A stretch of DNA of 64,000 nucleotides from Dyadobacter soli (GCF_900101885.1 NZ_FNAN01000019.1:62001-126000); one strand, 5' to 3'. Shown: positions 8,745-17,964, counted from the stretch's first letter. A program made the numbers and translations. Notes: a model not told the origin generated them from the letters alone.

Positions 8745-9521
8745 ATGAAATACGGTTTCCTAGAACCGCGCAAGCGCCCCGACAAAATCATTTTACTACT
8801 TTCGGCCCTGCTTCTTACAGGATCAGGCATTGCGCACGCCCAATCCGATTCCACTATCTCAGCGCCCATGACTTCCGTCGCGCAGGACACGGGTTCTTCG
8901 CAAAACAAAATCAAGCTCTTTTTCAATTTCGATGCGCGCGGGACATTTATCCAGCGGAAGCATATCAATATTTTCGGCGTCAATGCGGGCATTACCTTCG
9001 GCGAGAAGCGCAACCGGCTTACGGCGGGCTACTACTGGCTTGGCTACAATGCAGCCCGGAGGCTCGTCAACTGGCGCAGGATATTCCCCGACCCGCTAAA
9101 TCTATCCTACTACACCGCTACCGACGTCCGTTTTGCCAATTTCGCCTACTGGCACACGGCCATCCGCAACAAGCGCTGGGTACTCTCCACGCCGCTGGAA
9201 ATAGGCATCGGTAACCAAAGCACCCGCTTCCGCGATCTTTTCGACGGCATTACTTCCGGCTCGCGCAAGGATTACTTCATCCCCCTGCAAGTGGGCGTCT
9301 ATGGTGAGTACCGCGCATTGCGCTGGGCAGGCATCAACACCCAGGTCGGTTACCGCAACGCGCTGTCTTCCGGCGAATTCCGCGAACGTTTCAGCGGATT
9401 TTATTACAGCTACGGAATCAACCTGTATCCCGAGGCGATCTGGCAGGATTTTAAGAAATGGAGCAGGAAAAAGCAAAAGTCGCCGGCGGTTGATAATGCA
9501 ATGGCGCCGTTGGGACATTAG
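8745..9521 (+). CDS. Predicted outer-membrane or exported protein of unknown function
   Basis: No family was recognised. An in-frame ATG exists at 8721, but the one at 8745 gives a better N-terminus (MKYGFLEPRKRPDKIILLLS, hydrophobic stretch, AHAQ cleavage-like end), giving 258 aa. The mature part is rich in aromatic and Arg/Tyr strands (TAGYYWLGYNAARR, NTQVGYRNALSSG, FSGFYYSYGINLYPE), as expected for a small beta-barrel. It stands alone between the ThuA gene and a toxin-antitoxin pair. Confidence 0.6.
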   Translation: MKYGFLEPRKRPDKIILLLSALLLTGSGIAHAQSDSTISAPMTSVAQDTGSSQNKIKLFFNFDARGTFIQRKHINIFGVNAGITFGEKRNRLTAGYYWLGYNAARRLVNWRRIFPDPLNLSYYTATDVRFANFAYWHTAIRNKRWVLSTPLEIGIGNQSTRFRDLFDGITSGSRKDYFIPLQVGVYGEYRALRWAGINTQVGYRNALSSGEFRERFSGFYYSYGINLYPEAIWQDFKKWSRKKQKSPAVDNAMAPLGH

Positions 9522-9589
9522 TGGCTGTTTTTGTTGACAATGCTGCCTGGGATGTTGTAAATTGAGTCATTAATCAAACATTCACGACC

Positions 9590-9826
9590 ATGATAACGAT
9601 CAGCGCAGATCAGATCGAGGCAAATGCTTCGGTAGTGCTCAAAGAGCTCGCGAAAGGAGAGAGGATTGGGATCACCTTCGGAAGCGAGAAGACCGTCAAA
9701 GCTTATCTTGTTCCCGGTGAGGTGACTGGTAGCCGTTCCAGAAAGCTTGGGATTCTGGAAGGAAAAGGGACAGTAACATTTGCGGACGATTTCAAAATTA
9801 CAGAAGAAGAATTTCTTGGATTATGA
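9590..9826 (+). CDS. Phd/YefM-like antitoxin
   Basis: The 78-aa protein matches the prevent-host-death pattern: ISADQIEANASVVLKELAKG forms the DNA-binding N-terminus, followed by a short strand region and an acidic C-terminal tail (KITEEEFLGL) that would cover the toxin. Its stop overlaps the start of the PIN toxin by 4 bp (ATGA), the usual arrangement for translational coupling. It should neutralise the toxin and repress its own promoter. Confidence 0.8.
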   Translation: MITISADQIEANASVVLKELAKGERIGITFGSEKTVKAYLVPGEVTGSRSRKLGILEGKGTVTFADDFKITEEEFLGL

Positions 9827-10221
9827 ATTACCTGCTCGATACACACACTTTGATATGGGCACATACAGCATCGCACAAACTATCAGCCAACGTACAACGA
9901 ATTCTGCAAGACACGAACAATCAAATAGTTGTCAGTACGCTTAGTTTTTGGGAGATTTCATTGAAGCGTTCGCTACGGAAGCTTGCCCTTGATGGATTCA
10001 CGCCAGAAGATTTCGTTGACGCTTCCATCGATGCCGAATTTCAGATACTTCCGCTCTCCACTGACCTCTGCTCCTCCTTCTATAAACTTACCGCATCTCA
10101 CCACAAAGACCCATTCGACCGGATGCTGATATGGCAGGCGCTTCACCAGGAGTGTTCGCTCATAACCATTGATAAAAACATCCGGAAATATACCAGCGAA
10201 GGCCTGAGAGTAGTCTGGTAA
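9823..10221 (+). CDS. VapC-type PIN-domain toxin
   Basis: The 132-aa PIN nuclease keeps acidic residues in NYLLDTHTLIWA, FWEISLK, HHKDPFDRMLIWQA and LITIDKNI, the metal-binding set of VapC-like RNases (type II toxin-antitoxin, DHTLIWA subtype often paired with Phd antitoxins). It is coupled to the antitoxin by the 4-bp overlap. Likely target: tRNA or rRNA cleavage, as known for the family. Confidence 0.85.
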   Translation: MNYLLDTHTLIWAHTASHKLSANVQRILQDTNNQIVVSTLSFWEISLKRSLRKLALDGFTPEDFVDASIDAEFQILPLSTDLCSSFYKLTASHHKDPFDRMLIWQALHQECSLITIDKNIRKYTSEGLRVVW

Positions 10222-10294
10222 TCACTTCAATTCCCCAATTTTCAACGAATTTCAATGCAACTCTTGCGTTTTCGATTTGTTTAAACTTACTTTG

Positions 10295-10311
10295 TCTATC
10301 AAATTAGTAGA
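10295..10311. promoter_or_regulatory. Candidate sulfur-regulator operator upstream of the poly-Cys leader
   Basis: The sequence TCTATCAAATTAGTAGA is a near-palindrome (TCTAYYAAWTTRRTAGA) lying directly after a -7-like TACTTTG, with a TTG about 21 bp further upstream. It begins 40 bp before the short cysteine-ending reading frame. Nearly the same motif occurs at 24361-24377, and looser ones at 30757-30775 and 30818-30834. The shape resembles operators of Rrf2/IscR/CymR-type regulators. That assignment is inference. Confidence 0.55.
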
Positions 10312-10334
10312 TTTTATCTGTTAACCACCAGCAG

Positions 10335-10463
10335 ATGGAATCAATACCACAATCTTTTTCAAACATGAAATCGATGGATCGTTATTCTTCGCGCAGTTTT
10401 ATTGTGCCTATGGTGGGCTCTTCCGGTTATTCCCCCGCATTCGCATCCTGTTGCTGTTGTTGA
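10335..10463 (+). CDS. Possible 42-aa poly-cysteine leader peptide
   Basis: A 42-codon frame runs from ATG 10335 to TGA 10461-10463. The peptide ends ...GSSGYSPAFASCCCC, so four consecutive Cys codons (TGT TGC TGT TGT) sit immediately before the stop. It lies 107 bp upstream of the binding-protein/sulfatase operon and just after the candidate operator at 10295. Poly-Cys leader frames acting as cysteine-responsive attenuators are known in mycobacteria. Using the same logic here, ribosome stalling at low Cys-tRNA would favour expression of the sulfur-scavenging genes. The downstream 107 bp contain only weak stems (for example CGGC/GCCG around GGCATGGTAGCC), so the mechanism is not shown. Confidence 0.5.
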   Translation: MESIPQSFSNMKSMDRYSSRSFIVPMVGSSGYSPAFASCCCC

Positions 10464-10570
10464 GCTGTCTTTGACGACGGCATGGTAGCCGCCTCTGATT
10501 TTCACCCTGTTACATATCATTCATTAGCTGTGGGTAGATTGGCCCGCGGTTTCAATCACTTTTTTACATC

Positions 10571-11503
10571 ATGAAGAACTTTAAGACAATCTTTCTGGCA
10601 GCAGGCCTTGCGCTGGCCGCTTTTCCCAATGCATTCGCACAGGAAACCAGCGAAAACAAAGTGATCATCACCGGTGTGCGTTTCGCCTATCCATTGGTCG
10701 ATAAATGGATCAAGGAGTACACCGCAGCCAATCCAAAGGCGCAGATAGTGATCGAAACGCGGACGATCAGCGATCCTGCAAAATATGACTTGCTGATCGA
10801 GGCTTATGACCAGGAAAAGGAAGTGAAGGACAGCCGGGAGTATATTTCGATCGGTCGTTATGCATTGTTGCCGGTGGCTAACGCAAAATCGACGTTTGCG
10901 AAAGAATATGCCGACAAAGGACTGAACGAGAAGACTTACAAGCAGATTTTCTTCCATGATATTTATGCGGAAAAAGACAAGTCTCTGACGACGCAGTACA
11001 CGATTTATACGCGCCTTCAAAAAGCCGGTGCGCCGCTCACTTTCGCGAAATATTTCGGTTATGAGCAGCAGAATATAAAAGGAAAAGCCATTGCGGGCGC
11101 CGACGAGCATCTGATCAAAGCGCTTTTGAAAGACGAAACGGGCATTACGTACACCACGCCCGGCCTTGCGTACGACCTGCAAAGCCGCAAGCCGCTGGAT
11201 GGGCTGACTATCATCCCCGTAGACCTGGACGGCAATGGCCGGGTTTCAAAAGAAGAGAAAGCATTGGAAAACCTGGACCAGGTGATTGCGACGCTGGAAG
11301 CTGAAAAAGTGAAGAATGTGCCGGTTGAAAACATTCATTTTTCCATAGCCAAAAACAATTCAAACCCCGAAGCCAAGAAGTTCCTGCTTTGGGTAGCGGC
11401 GAATGCCGATAAAGACCTTCACCAGTTCGGTTACCTCAAAGCCGACGCCAAGCGCCTGGCCGACGAGAAGGAGAAACTGGAAAGATTTCAGGCTGTAAAG
11501 TAA
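10571..11503 (+). CDS. Periplasmic substrate-binding-like protein with an EF-hand loop
   Basis: The 310-aa product has a signal peptide (MKNFKTIFLAAGLALAAFPNAFAQ) and the layout of a PstS/sulfate-type periplasmic binding protein (type 2 fold): VIITGVRFAYPLVDKWIKEY at the N-terminus and LLWVAANADKDLHQFGYL near the end. Residues 218-229, DLDGNGRVSKEE, are a textbook Ca-binding EF-hand loop inside the chain. No ABC permease or ATPase gene is adjacent. The downstream partners are sulfatases, so sulfate or organosulfur binding is plausible, phosphate being the alternative. A strong terminator follows, so it may also be expressed apart from the sulfatases. Confidence 0.65.
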   Translation: MKNFKTIFLAAGLALAAFPNAFAQETSENKVIITGVRFAYPLVDKWIKEYTAANPKAQIVIETRTISDPAKYDLLIEAYDQEKEVKDSREYISIGRYALLPVANAKSTFAKEYADKGLNEKTYKQIFFHDIYAEKDKSLTTQYTIYTRLQKAGAPLTFAKYFGYEQQNIKGKAIAGADEHLIKALLKDETGITYTTPGLAYDLQSRKPLDGLTIIPVDLDGNGRVSKEEKALENLDQVIATLEAEKVKNVPVENIHFSIAKNNSNPEAKKFLLWVAANADKDLHQFGYLKADAKRLADEKEKLERFQAVK

Positions 11504-11517
11504 GGTTTGCAAGCCAG

Positions 11518-11547
11518 CGGGCACGACATCATGTTGTGCCCGTTTTT
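11518..11547 (+). terminator. Intrinsic terminator after the binding-protein gene
   Basis: The stem CGGGCACGACA / TTGTGCCCG (one mismatch, short loop) is followed by TTTTT. It lies 14 bp after the stop at 11503 and 26 bp before the first sulfatase start. Confidence 0.8.
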
Positions 11548-11572
11548 CTTACCCATTCATTCCAAAAATCTT

Positions 11573-13894
11573 ATGAAACAATATTTACGAACCGCCCTGA
11601 GCAGGCAGCGGTTGGGCATGCTTGTGCTCGGAGCAGCCGTTTTTACCCGCGTTTCGGCGCAGCACGACCCGATCCAGCCGTTCGGCGGGAAGGTCGGCAA
11701 AACGATCGAAGAGACCGAACAATGGTGGCAGCAGCAGCCCAAAGCCCCGAAAGGCGCGCCGAATGTGGTATGGATCCTGCTCGACGATGTGGGTTTCGGA
11801 GCGACGTCCGCATTCGGCGGGCTGATCGAGACACCCAATTTTGAAAAGCTGGCGAAAGGCGGTTTGCGTTATACCAACTTTCATACAACCGGCATTTGCA
11901 GTCCCACGCGCGCATCCCTGCTCACAGGCAGGAACCCGCACGCGGTGGCGATGGGCCACCACGCCGAACTCGGTATCGGAGCGCCCGGCTATAATGGAAA
12001 CATCCCGTTCGAGGCGGGGACGGTGGCCGAGATTTTTAAGGAAAACGGCTACAATACATTCGCATTGGGTAAATGGCACGGTAACCAGCCGCGTGACCTC
12101 ACCATCGCAGGTCCTTATAATCGCTATCCTACCGGTCGCGGTTTTGAGCATTTTTACGGCTTCCTGGGCGGCGCTACCGATCAGTGGCATCCGCAGCTGG
12201 TTGAGGAAACTTCACCAATCGATATTGAGCCTAATACCAAACATTTGAACCAATTATTGTCCGATAAGGCAATTTCCTACATTGCCAACCAGAAGTCGGC
12301 CGACCCGGAAAAGCCATTCTTTCTCTACCTCGCCACCGGCGCCGCGCACGCACCGCATCACGTAGCGCGCGAGTGGAGCGACAAATACAAAGGCAAGTTC
12401 GACGGCGGCTGGGATGAATACCGCGAAAAAGTTTTTCAACGGCAACTCGCCGGCGGACTGGCGCCGAAGGGTACGCAACTGCCTCCGCGACAGACGGGTA
12501 TAAAGCCCTGGAACTCGCTTTCGGCCGATGAAAAGAAGATTTATGCCCGGTTTATGGAAGTGTATGCCGGATTTCTTTCCTACACCGACTACGAAATCGG
12601 CCGGGTAACGGATTACCTGCAACAAATTGGCCAGCTGGATAATACATTGATTTTCCTGGTCGTCGGCGATAACGGCGGTAGCAAGGAAGGAACTTACACC
12701 GGCACGGCGGGCACGGCCGAGAAGTCATCCGGGGATGATATCCGGTTCCTTCTGTCGCAGTACGACAAGCTGGGTACGGAATATAGCTATCCCAACTATC
12801 CGCTGGGCTGGTCACAGGCCACCAACACGCCGTTCCGTTACTGGAAAAGCGATGTGAATGCCGAGGGGGCTTCCCATACCACGCTCATCGTGCATTACCC
12901 GAAAGGCATTACCGATAAAGGCGGCCTGCGCGCGCAATACACGCACGTGACTGATATTCTGCCCACTACCATCGAGCTCACCGGCGTGAAGGTGCCCGGG
13001 GAAATCAATGGCTACAAACAATGGCCGTTCCATGGCACGTCGCTGGCGTATTCGCTTAATGACGCACAGGCGGCGTCGCGGCACACGCAGCAGTATTACG
13101 AGCTGCACGGCGGCCGGGCCATTTACAAGGACGGCTGGAAGGCGAGTGTTTACCACCCGCGCAATACATTCGGCGAACAGACGACCGATATCAATTTCAT
13201 CGCGGATTTCAAACGCGACAAATGGGAGCTGTACAATATCAATGAAGACTGGAACGAGATCAACGACCTGGCCGCCAAACATCCCGAAAAGCTGGAAGCA
13301 TTGAAGAAGCTCTTTGATGAAGAAGCTGAAAAATACCAGGTGTACCCGCTCAAAAACTTCCGCGCAGGGCTTACGCCTCCGACAGTTCGTCTTAAAACGG
13401 TCATTTACGAAGGTACCACCATTAAAACGCGGGTGTACATCGGAAAAGGGCCGGTGGAAATTACTGCCGAGGTCGAAACGGGTAAGAATGCGGAGGGCGT
13501 GATTTTCGCGAATGGTGGCCTGCTGGGCGGAAGCAGTCTTTTTATTAAGCAAAACAAATTGCATTACCTGCTCAACGACGGGCTGAAACAGGTTGTACTA
13601 ACTTCTTCCAAAGCCCTGAAAGAAGGGCGTAACACCGTTCGCATTACGTTTTCTGCCGATAAAAAAGTGACATTGCTGGTCAATGGTGAGACTGCGGCCG
13701 AGCACGCGGGTGTTGGTACAAAATACCTTGCTACCGCTTCGTCGGATGGTTTCAGCGTTGGAAAAGACCTCAATTCACCCGTTACCAAAGATTATCCCGG
13801 CACTTTTGCATTCAATGGAAAAGTGAAGCAGCTGGTGATCGAGCAGAAGGAGGAGAATCAGGAGAAAGTGGGTTTATTACAAAAGGAAAAGTAA
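11573..13894 (+). CDS. Exported arylsulfatase, two-domain type
   Basis: A sulfatase hydrolyses sulfate esters in the periplasm. The formylglycine motif is CSPTR with Cys109 (GICSPTRASLLTGRN). Metal and substrate residues appear in WILLDDVGFG, LGKWHGNQ and VGDNGG. I chose ATG 11573 because it starts a signal peptide (MKQYLRTALSRQRLGMLVLG, ending SAQ); an upstream ATG in the same frame lies in the terminator. At 773 aa it is longer than its neighbours. Residues after about 600 form a lectin-like beta domain (TRVYIGKGPVEITAEVETGK). It resembles the large AtsA-type arylsulfatases. It starts the sulfatase series. Confidence 0.92.
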   Translation: MKQYLRTALSRQRLGMLVLGAAVFTRVSAQHDPIQPFGGKVGKTIEETEQWWQQQPKAPKGAPNVVWILLDDVGFGATSAFGGLIETPNFEKLAKGGLRYTNFHTTGICSPTRASLLTGRNPHAVAMGHHAELGIGAPGYNGNIPFEAGTVAEIFKENGYNTFALGKWHGNQPRDLTIAGPYNRYPTGRGFEHFYGFLGGATDQWHPQLVEETSPIDIEPNTKHLNQLLSDKAISYIANQKSADPEKPFFLYLATGAAHAPHHVAREWSDKYKGKFDGGWDEYREKVFQRQLAGGLAPKGTQLPPRQTGIKPWNSLSADEKKIYARFMEVYAGFLSYTDYEIGRVTDYLQQIGQLDNTLIFLVVGDNGGSKEGTYTGTAGTAEKSSGDDIRFLLSQYDKLGTEYSYPNYPLGWSQATNTPFRYWKSDVNAEGASHTTLIVHYPKGITDKGGLRAQYTHVTDILPTTIELTGVKVPGEINGYKQWPFHGTSLAYSLNDAQAASRHTQQYYELHGGRAIYKDGWKASVYHPRNTFGEQTTDINFIADFKRDKWELYNINEDWNEINDLAAKHPEKLEALKKLFDEEAEKYQVYPLKNFRAGLTPPTVRLKTVIYEGTTIKTRVYIGKGPVEITAEVETGKNAEGVIFANGGLLGGSSLFIKQNKLHYLLNDGLKQVVLTSSKALKEGRNTVRITFSADKKVTLLVNGETAAEHAGVGTKYLATASSDGFSVGKDLNSPVTKDYPGTFAFNGKVKQLVIEQKEENQEKVGLLQKEK

Positions 13895-13911
13895 CATTTA
13901 AATATCCTTCC

Positions 13912-15291
13912 ATGAGAAGATTACTAATGGGCGCGGCGGTACTCCTGGCAGCGCTGACGGCCCACGGACAAACCCAACGTAAGCCCAATATCGTCGTGAT
14001 CCTCGCCGACGACCTCGGGTATGGCGACATCGGTACATTCGGCGCTACGGACATCCGCACCCCGAATATCGACGGACTGGCCGCGAAAGGTATCAAACTG
14101 ACCTCGTTTTATTCTTCCTCGCCCGTATGCAGCCCCACGCGCGCGGCGCTCATTACCGGGCGTTACCCACGCAGGCTCGGGATCGACCATGTGTTTTTTC
14201 CGGAAAGCTTCACCGGCATTCCGTCCGAAGAGGTCACCATCGCCGAGGCGTTGAAGGGCAATGGCTACCGCACCGCGATCTTCGGGAAATGGCATTTGGG
14301 CCATCACAGGCAGTTTTTGCCTTTGCAAAATGGTTTCGACGAGTATTACGGCATTCCATACAGCAACGACATGATGGGCGTTGCGTACCTGCGCGGAAAT
14401 GATGTGGACAGCATTAAGGTCAATCAGAAATACATCACGCAGACCTACACGAAGGAGGCCGTACGCTTTATCGGTCAGAACAAGGACAAGCCGTTTTTTC
14501 TCTACATTACCCATAACATGCCGCACGTGCCGATTTACGCTTCGCCGAAATTCGAAGGCAAATCCAAACGAGGGCTGTATGGCGATGTGATCGAGGAGCT
14601 GGATTGGAGCGTTGGAGAAGTGGTGAATGCATTGAAAAAGAATGGGTTGGAAGAGAATACGCTGGTCGTTTTTACGAGCGACAATGGGCCGTGGCTGATC
14701 TTCGATGTGGAAGGAGGCTCGGCGGGGCCATTACGGCAGGGTAAGGGCACTACTTTCGAAGGCGGGCAGCGCGTACCGACAGTAGCCTACTGGCCCGGCA
14801 AGATCAAACCCGGAACCGTTTACGACGACCTTGCCTCGCACCTGGACCTTTACCCGACCATTATCAGCCTCACGGGCAGCCAGAAAACACAAACTAAAAA
14901 GCCGCTCGACGGGGAGGACATCAGCCCGGTGTTTTTTGGTGCCGGAAAACGGAAGGGCGATGAATTTGCCTATTATTCCAATGGCATTATCGAAGCTTAC
15001 CGCAAGGGCGACTGGAAGATCAGGCTGCCGCAGAAGGATGTGAAGGTCGGTAGTGCGGTGATCGTTCAGGCGACGGATACATTGCTTTTTAACCTAAAAA
15101 ATGATATTGGTGAGCAGAACAACCTGCTGAAAGCTAACCCGGCGAAAGCGAAAGAGCTGCTGGCGTCGCTGGAAGCCTACAAAAAGAAGATAGGCGATAC
15201 GCCGCCGCCGCTCGTCCAGCGAATGCCTTCGGACGACAGCCATATCAAGAAAAGAGCCGAGCGGGCCGCTGGGAAAAATACCGGTAAGTAA
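13912..15291 (+). CDS. Exported sulfatase (arylsulfatase A-like)
   Basis: The 459-aa product has a signal peptide (MRRLLMGAAVLLAALTAHGQ) and the sulfatase core: NIVVILADDLGYGDIG (metal-binding Asp pair), Cys73 in CSPTRAALITGRY (formylglycine site), FGKWHLGHH and FTSDNGPW. It follows the first sulfatase by 17 bp and is probably in the same transcript. A terminator-like hairpin follows it. Substrate not predictable from sequence alone. Confidence 0.92.
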   Translation: MRRLLMGAAVLLAALTAHGQTQRKPNIVVILADDLGYGDIGTFGATDIRTPNIDGLAAKGIKLTSFYSSSPVCSPTRAALITGRYPRRLGIDHVFFPESFTGIPSEEVTIAEALKGNGYRTAIFGKWHLGHHRQFLPLQNGFDEYYGIPYSNDMMGVAYLRGNDVDSIKVNQKYITQTYTKEAVRFIGQNKDKPFFLYITHNMPHVPIYASPKFEGKSKRGLYGDVIEELDWSVGEVVNALKKNGLEENTLVVFTSDNGPWLIFDVEGGSAGPLRQGKGTTFEGGQRVPTVAYWPGKIKPGTVYDDLASHLDLYPTIISLTGSQKTQTKKPLDGEDISPVFFGAGKRKGDEFAYYSNGIIEAYRKGDWKIRLPQKDVKVGSAVIVQATDTLLFNLKNDIGEQNNLLKANPAKAKELLASLEAYKKKIGDTPPPLVQRMPSDDSHIKKRAERAAGKNTGK

Positions 15292-15299
15292 GTAGTTTT

Positions 15300-15334
15300 G
15301 GAATGGTTATGTGTTTGATAACCATTCCATTTTT
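15300..15334 (+). terminator. Intrinsic terminator after the second sulfatase
   Basis: GGAATGGTTAT (15300-15310) and ATAACCATTCC (15318-15328) form a perfect 11-bp stem with a 7-nt loop, followed by ATTTTTT. It lies 8 bp after the sulfatase stop. Confidence 0.85.
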
Positions 15335-15350
15335 TACATTAAAACGAGCC

Positions 15351-16031
15351 ATGAAAAAAATCACAACCACCAGCCTGGGGCTTTCATTTGCCCTGTCTGT
15401 TTTGTTTGCGTCCGCTAATGCCCAGGACATCGCGCTAAAACCTGCTTCGCTTACGCCTTACCAGGTAACCGCCACCGCCACCGACTACAAAGGGAAAGCG
15501 GCCATTGCAGTGGAAATGCCCAAAGCGCCCATCAATGAAAAAACAGTGGCCGTGTTGAAAGACATTGATTTTCACAACGGTACCATCGAAGCCACGATCT
15601 CGGGGCAGCCCAAGGCGAACTCGGGCGAAGGTGCCCGTGGGTTTGTCGGGATAGCATTCCGCGTGGCCGCTGATACTTCTAAAATGGAGCTTTTCTACAT
15701 CCGCCCCACCAACGGCCGTGCCGACGACCAGGTGCGCAGGAATCACTCCGCTCAATATGTTTCGATGCCGGGGTTTCCGTGGGAAAAGCTGCGCAAGGAA
15801 ACGCCCGAGAAATATGAGTCCTATGCCGATCTGGTGCCGGCCGAATGGACGAAAGTGAAGATTGAAGTGAAAGACGACAAGGCGAAATTTTACGTCAATG
15901 GCGCCGCTCAGCCGACATTGATCGTGAATGATCTTAAACAAGGAAAAGACCACCGCGGAAGCGTAGGCCTGTGGATCGGGCCCGGTACACTGGGGCATTT
16001 TACCGATTTGAAAGTGACCAAAGCGGATTAA
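15351..16031 (+). CDS. Exported concanavalin-like (LamG/DUF1080-type) protein
   Basis: The 226-aa product starts at ATG 15351 with a signal peptide (MKKITTTSLGLSFALSVLFA, ANAQ). The in-frame upstream start at 15303 would translate through the terminator and is rejected. The body is a single jelly-roll lectin domain: IDFHNGTIEATISGQ, FVGIAFRVAADTSKMELFYI, EWTKVKIEVKDDKAKFYVNG, GSVGLWIGPGTLGHFTDLKV. Such domains bind or process carbohydrates; here it sits inside a sulfatase cluster, so it may bind a sulfated glycan. No catalytic motif was recognised. Confidence 0.75.
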   Translation: MKKITTTSLGLSFALSVLFASANAQDIALKPASLTPYQVTATATDYKGKAAIAVEMPKAPINEKTVAVLKDIDFHNGTIEATISGQPKANSGEGARGFVGIAFRVAADTSKMELFYIRPTNGRADDQVRRNHSAQYVSMPGFPWEKLRKETPEKYESYADLVPAEWTKVKIEVKDDKAKFYVNGAAQPTLIVNDLKQGKDHRGSVGLWIGPGTLGHFTDLKVTKAD

Positions 16032-16061
16032 CCGCATTCCATTCCCTGTTAAACATCAAAA

Positions 16062-16101
16062 AATCCCGATAATGCGTGGTCAGCCTTGCATTATTGGGAT
16101 T
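16062..16101 (+). terminator. Hairpin terminator after the lectin-like gene
   Basis: AATCCCGATAATGC (16062-16075) pairs with GCATTATTGGGATT (16088-16101), one G-T wobble, then CTTAAATTT. The following stretch to 16329 holds no gene that I can support. Confidence 0.75.
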
Positions 16102-16329
16102 CTTAAATTTACTTTACCTACCGAATATATAGAGTATTGTTTTATTGAAAATCCTGCCGACCGGAAATAGCCACCATTTCCAGAGGGTACATTTGCAAAT
16201 GCCTGTCAATGCTTGAATGATGGGGGTAGGGTTTCGCATATGCGCTGGGTTGCGTATATGAATGAAGGTTATGTTTTTGGTGCCAGAGATTGCTGCCGTG
16301 GTAGTCTCTTTTTTGGAAGTAACCACTCA

Positions 16330-17964
16330 ATGTATATGTATAAAAAACCAATCAGCTGGCTGTTTTTGCTGGCCGTTACATTCACTGCGCAAGCTGTTTT
16401 TGCCCAAAAGAAACCCAATGTGATCGTGATCCTCGCCGACGACCTCGGCTATGCCGACCTGGGCTGTTACGGCAGTGAAATTCCGACCCCTAATCTCGAT
16501 AAACTCGCCCAGAATGGCGTGAGGCTTACTAATTTTTACAATACAGCACGTTGCTGCCCTACACGCGCTGCCCTGCTCACGGGTGTGTACAGCCATCAGG
16601 CGGGCATCGGGCATATGATGGACGACAAGGGCGCCGACCATCCGGCTTACCGCGGCCAGCTGAACCATAACAGCGTGACCATTGCCGAAGTGATGAAAAG
16701 CGCCGGCTATTTTACGGCAATGACCGGCAAATGGCACGTAGGGCACCAGCATGGCGTGTACCCGTCCAATCGCGGCTTCGACCGCTCGCTGCATGCGCCG
16801 GCGGGAGGTTTTTATTATGGAAGCGGTAACAATGCAAAACTGTTTCTGAACGGCCAGGAGATTCCGAACGACTCCGACAAGCTGCCGAAAGACTGGTACT
16901 CGACAGACCTTTGGACGGATTACGGGCTACGGTTCATCGACGAAGCCGTGGCGGAAAAGAAGCCATTTATGCTCTATCTCGCGCACAATGCACCGCATTT
17001 CCCGTTGCAGGCACCGGAAGAGGATATTGCCAAATTCCGTGGCAAATACCTGAAAGGCTGGGAAAAATTGCGTCAGGAACGTTATGAGAAACAGATCAAA
17101 CTCGGGCTCGTGGACCCGTCGTGGAAACTGCCGCCCGTTAATCCGAATGTAAAGAAATGGGACAGCCTGAGCGACGCGGAGAAGAAGCGCTACGACGATA
17201 TGATGGCGATTTACGCGGCCGTGATTTACCGCCTCGATAAAAGCATCGGCGACCTGGTGGCGGGCCTGAAAAAACGCGGTGTTTTTGATGATACCGTCAT
17301 TCTTTTCGTGTCCGATAACGGCGGTAATGCCGAGCCGGGTATCGAAGGCCGTTATGAAGGCGACCAGCCAGGCACTGCGAAATCGACTGTTTTTCTCGGT
17401 CAGGGATGGGCGGAAGCGGCTTGTACGCCATTCTGGGCCTACAAGCACCACACACATGAAGGCGGTATTTCTTCGCCCGGCATTATTTCATGGCCGGCGG
17501 GTATTCCGGCGTCGCGCAATGGGAAATTCGAACGCCAGCCGGCTCATATTATCGATATTATGGCCACGGTGGCGGATTTGGGGAATGCCAAATATCCATC
17601 GACTTATGCCGGCAACACCATCCAGCCGCTGGAAGGTACAAGCTTGAAACCGGCATTTACGGGCAAGTCTATCAACCGTAAAAACCCGATTTTCTGGGAG
17701 CACGAAGGCAACCGCGCCATTCGCGACGGCAAATGGAAGCTCGTGGCCGAAAAGACTGAAAAATGGCAGTTGTACGACGTAGAGAAGGATCGCACGGAGC
17801 TGAATGACCAGTTTGACAAGCAGCCGGAAATCGCCAAAAAGCTTGTGGCCAAGTACGAAGAATGGTACAAACGCGTAGGCGCCGAGGAGTATGACAAGAC
17901 TTTCAAATGGTTTTATGATTACGACAAAGCCAAAAACGGTGCTCATGCAGGCAATGGAAAATAA
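16330..17964 (+). CDS. Exported sulfatase with CCPTR active-site motif
   Basis: The sulfatase core is clear: VIVILADDLGYADLGCYG, TARCCPTRAALLTGVY with formylglycine Cys75, MTGKWHVGHQHG, FVSDNGGNAEPG. ATG 16330 (or 16336, six bases on) starts a signal peptide (MYKKPISWLFLLAVTFTAQA, VFAQ). The frame extends upstream to 16213, but that part has no signal and is unlikely to be used. At about 544 aa it resembles the arylsulfatase branch with a C-terminal subdomain. The next sulfatase starts 11 bp before this stop, so the two are coupled. Confidence 0.92.
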   Translation: MYMYKKPISWLFLLAVTFTAQAVFAQKKPNVIVILADDLGYADLGCYGSEIPTPNLDKLAQNGVRLTNFYNTARCCPTRAALLTGVYSHQAGIGHMMDDKGADHPAYRGQLNHNSVTIAEVMKSAGYFTAMTGKWHVGHQHGVYPSNRGFDRSLHAPAGGFYYGSGNNAKLFLNGQEIPNDSDKLPKDWYSTDLWTDYGLRFIDEAVAEKKPFMLYLAHNAPHFPLQAPEEDIAKFRGKYLKGWEKLRQERYEKQIKLGLVDPSWKLPPVNPNVKKWDSLSDAEKKRYDDMMAIYAAVIYRLDKSIGDLVAGLKKRGVFDDTVILFVSDNGGNAEPGIEGRYEGDQPGTAKSTVFLGQGWAEAACTPFWAYKHHTHEGGISSPGIISWPAGIPASRNGKFERQPAHIIDIMATVADLGNAKYPSTYAGNTIQPLEGTSLKPAFTGKSINRKNPIFWEHEGNRAIRDGKWKLVAEKTEKWQLYDVEKDRTELNDQFDKQPEIAKKLVAKYEEWYKRVGAEEYDKTFKWFYDYDKAKNGAHAGNGK

